Positions 62,731-64,000 of a stretch of 64,000 nt of DNA are shown piece by piece. The stretch lies in NCBI RefSeq assembly GCF_027942865.1, contig NC_134507.1, positions 36,199,711 to 36,263,710 on the forward strand. Direction: 5' to 3'. The stretch comes from Odontesthes bonariensis (taxonomy: Eukaryota > Chordata > Actinopteri > Atheriniformes > Atherinopsidae). Position 1 is the first letter of the stretch. The number at the start of each line of letters is the position of its first letter. Both the position numbers and the translations under genes were made by a program. The notes below the pieces were generated by a model. The model did no database searches. It was not told where the DNA came from and worked only from the letters and a program-made list of their open reading frames with translations.

Positions 62731-63010
62731 TTATTCCATCCATCTCTTAAACCGGGGGTAGGGTCGGGGGGGCAGCAGCTTAGGCAGAGAAACCCCGGCG
62801 TCCCTGTCCCCGGCCACTTCCTCCAGCTCTTCTGGGGGGGACCCCGAGGCGTTCCCCTGCCAGAGATCCAACGTGTCCGGGGTCTTCCCCGGGGTCTGCT
62901 CCCAGTGGGACGTGTCTGATGGCGCACTGATCCGCCTGTCAACCTCCCGCTGCATTCGTCCCTCACTCGTGAACAAGACCCCGAGATACTTGAACTCCTC
63001 CACTTGGGGA
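62731..63010 (-). pseudogene. Rex3 (RTE-type) retrotransposon fragment with internal deletion
   Basis: The minus strand reads MEEFKYLGVLFTSEGRMQRE then VDRRISA, jumps to PSDTSHWEQTPGKTPDTLDL, and ends SPPEELEEVAGDRDAGVSLP then LLPPRPYPRFKRW. EFKYLGvlFTSeGrme.eidRRI and PPeEleevAgeRe.w.sLl.lLPPrP are the two ends of the Rex3 C-terminus; roughly 90 residues in between are missing. The end CATCCATCTC is the Rex3 3' terminus. It lies antisense inside the hAT. Confidence 0.8.
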
Positions 63011-63270
63011 AGGATCTCATTCCCGACCCGGAGAGGGCAAATTATTATTTCATGGGTAAATTAATCAATCTTTAATGAGGTACTACAAACCCATATGTAC
63101 AACGCACATACATACGTGTTATTATTGATGGGCTTCTTTTGGTGCAACAATCGCTACACCAGTAGATGTCACCCAAGGGAATTGAATGAAGCTTCGGGTA
63201 GTGAACCACTTTATGACACAGTGGTTCAAAATGATTCAATGCTTCAAAAAGCCTCGTTTTGCCATCACTA

Positions 63271-63935
63271 GTTATCAGGCCCCTCTATTGTGGAATAAGC
63301 TGCCAGTAAATGTCCGGGAAGCAGACACCCTTTCCACTTTTAAGACCAGGCTTAAAACTTTACTTTTTTATAAAGCTTACAGTTAGGGATGGCTCAGGTG
63401 ATCCTGAAACATCCCATAGTTAAGCTGCTATAGGCCTAGACTGCTGGGGGGCCTCATCTGACACACCTTTCCTCACTTTACTCTCTTTATGTATATGTGA
63501 TATTATTATGGTCATTAACTCGTGTTTCCCTGTTCCAACAGATATCCTTTGAATGGTGTTACAGTGCCGCCGCCGCGGCCCCCGTCCCCCCCTTTCTATC
63601 TTCTCAAACCCCAGCTGGTCAAGGCGGATGGCAGTCTGGTTCTGCCAGAGGTTTCTTCCTGTTAAAAGGGAGTCGTTTCTCTCCACAGTCGCCTCAGGCA
63701 CGCTCAGGCCGGGATATTGGACCGAAAAACAAAAAGTCTTCAGTGCAATCTGTTGGTTTCCTTAGCTAGGAAATTGTTTTTGAATTGGCTCTATATGAAC
63801 GGATTGGATTATTTTATGAATAATTATGATTACAATTAATTGAATTCCAATTGGCTTGAATTGGACTTAGTATCTAAGTGCCTTGAGATGACATTTGTTG
63901 TATTTGGCGCTATATAAATAAAAATGAATTGAACA
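63271..63935 (+). repeat. 3' end of an L2-type LINE
   Basis: YQAPLLWNKLPVNVREADTL then STFKTRLKTLLFYKAYS at 63275-63386 is the L2 C-terminus, followed by a UTR with AAGTGCCTTGAGATGACATT and GGCGCTATATAAATAAAAAT and the GAATTGAAC end. Reading frame intact to its stop at 63384-63386. Confidence 0.85.
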
Positions 63936-64000
63936 TAATCAGACGTGTTTGTTCATGTTCCAGACAGGATAGTGAATGCTTCTGTGCACAGTCCACTGTG

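Larger units (their letters stand above)
62134..63270 (+). mobile_element. Internally deleted hAT, TIR TAGTGATG
   Basis: TAGTGATGTTACC at the left (a second TAGTGATGTTTCC lies at 62115) and GCCTCGTTTTGCCATCACTA at the right. No matching 8-bp duplication found, so the boundary is approximate. Contains a BED-hATC fusion remnant and a Rex3 scrap. Its right end is closely related to copies A and B. Confidence 0.7.

Noticed and set aside
1-64000. A coordinated multi-gene system such as an immune, toxin or biosynthetic cluster
   Set aside because: Apart from a zinc-finger exon, one broken spliced gene and tRNAs, all recognised coding remnants are transposon proteins from independent insertions; no gene set is arranged to act together.

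Overview
The window reads as a repeat-saturated piece of a teleost fish chromosome, probably a percomorph. Evidence: spliced eukaryotic gene remnants, clustered nuclear tRNA genes, non-LTR retrotransposons of Rex1, Rex3, L2 and REL-endonuclease types, a tRNA-headed SINE, and many hAT, PIF/Harbinger and pogo DNA transposons. I find no CRISPR array, operon or prokaryotic feature. Little conserved host coding sequence is visible: one C2H2 zinc-finger exon (30791-31657), a degraded four-exon gene of unknown function (16938-19115), and the tRNA genes. The sequence is therefore informative mainly about transposon biology.

Layout. 1-2.7 kb: an element with a MADF-like ORF split by a hAT, which is itself split by a MITE. 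2.7-5.8 kb: a minus-strand tRNA cluster (Pro, Thr and Asp-like), partly a tandem duplication. 5.8-13.5 kb: Harbinger and LINE scraps, a CCTGCAGG-containing minisatellite, and mostly unrecognised DNA. 13.5-15 kb: a TTAA-flanked element holding a hAT. 16.9-19.1 kb: the broken spliced gene. 21.4-24.1 kb: a large foldback element with arms of about 0.8 kb and a solo LTR in one arm. 24.5-27.3 kb: a Harbinger with both of its usual genes, broken by RecQ-like and hAT sequence. 30.8-31.7 kb: the zinc-finger exon. 31.7-40.1 kb: a CR1/L2-type LINE, then a Rex1 retrotransposon interrupted by a Harbinger and by a 3.3-kb hAT that holds two further hATs, a MITE and a SINE. 40.2-46.4 kb: a Harbinger holding an antisense L2 with two hATs, plus a third hAT inside a minisatellite that lies in the Harbinger transposase region. 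48.1-49.4 kb: a hAT with an open BED exon. 50.5-53.6 kb: a pogo transposon split by a hAT that carries a solo LTR. 53.6-58.3 kb: a REL-endonuclease retrotransposon with hATs in its 3' part. 59.1-62 kb: a chimeric hAT. 62.1-63.9 kb: an internally deleted hAT with a Rex3 scrap, then an L2 tail.

Most insertions carry readable target-site duplications (8 bp for hAT, 3 bp for Harbinger, 4-5 bp for LTRs), so their order can be reconstructed. The most unusual locus is 59151-61998. There a hAT appears to contain about 1.2 kb copied from the hAT at 54-56 kb, running past that element's end into its flanking DNA and a neighbouring transposon, then switching back into its own sequence. This looks like a record of interrupted gap repair with a template switch.

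All family names come from reading motifs, ends and duplications by eye; no database search was possible.
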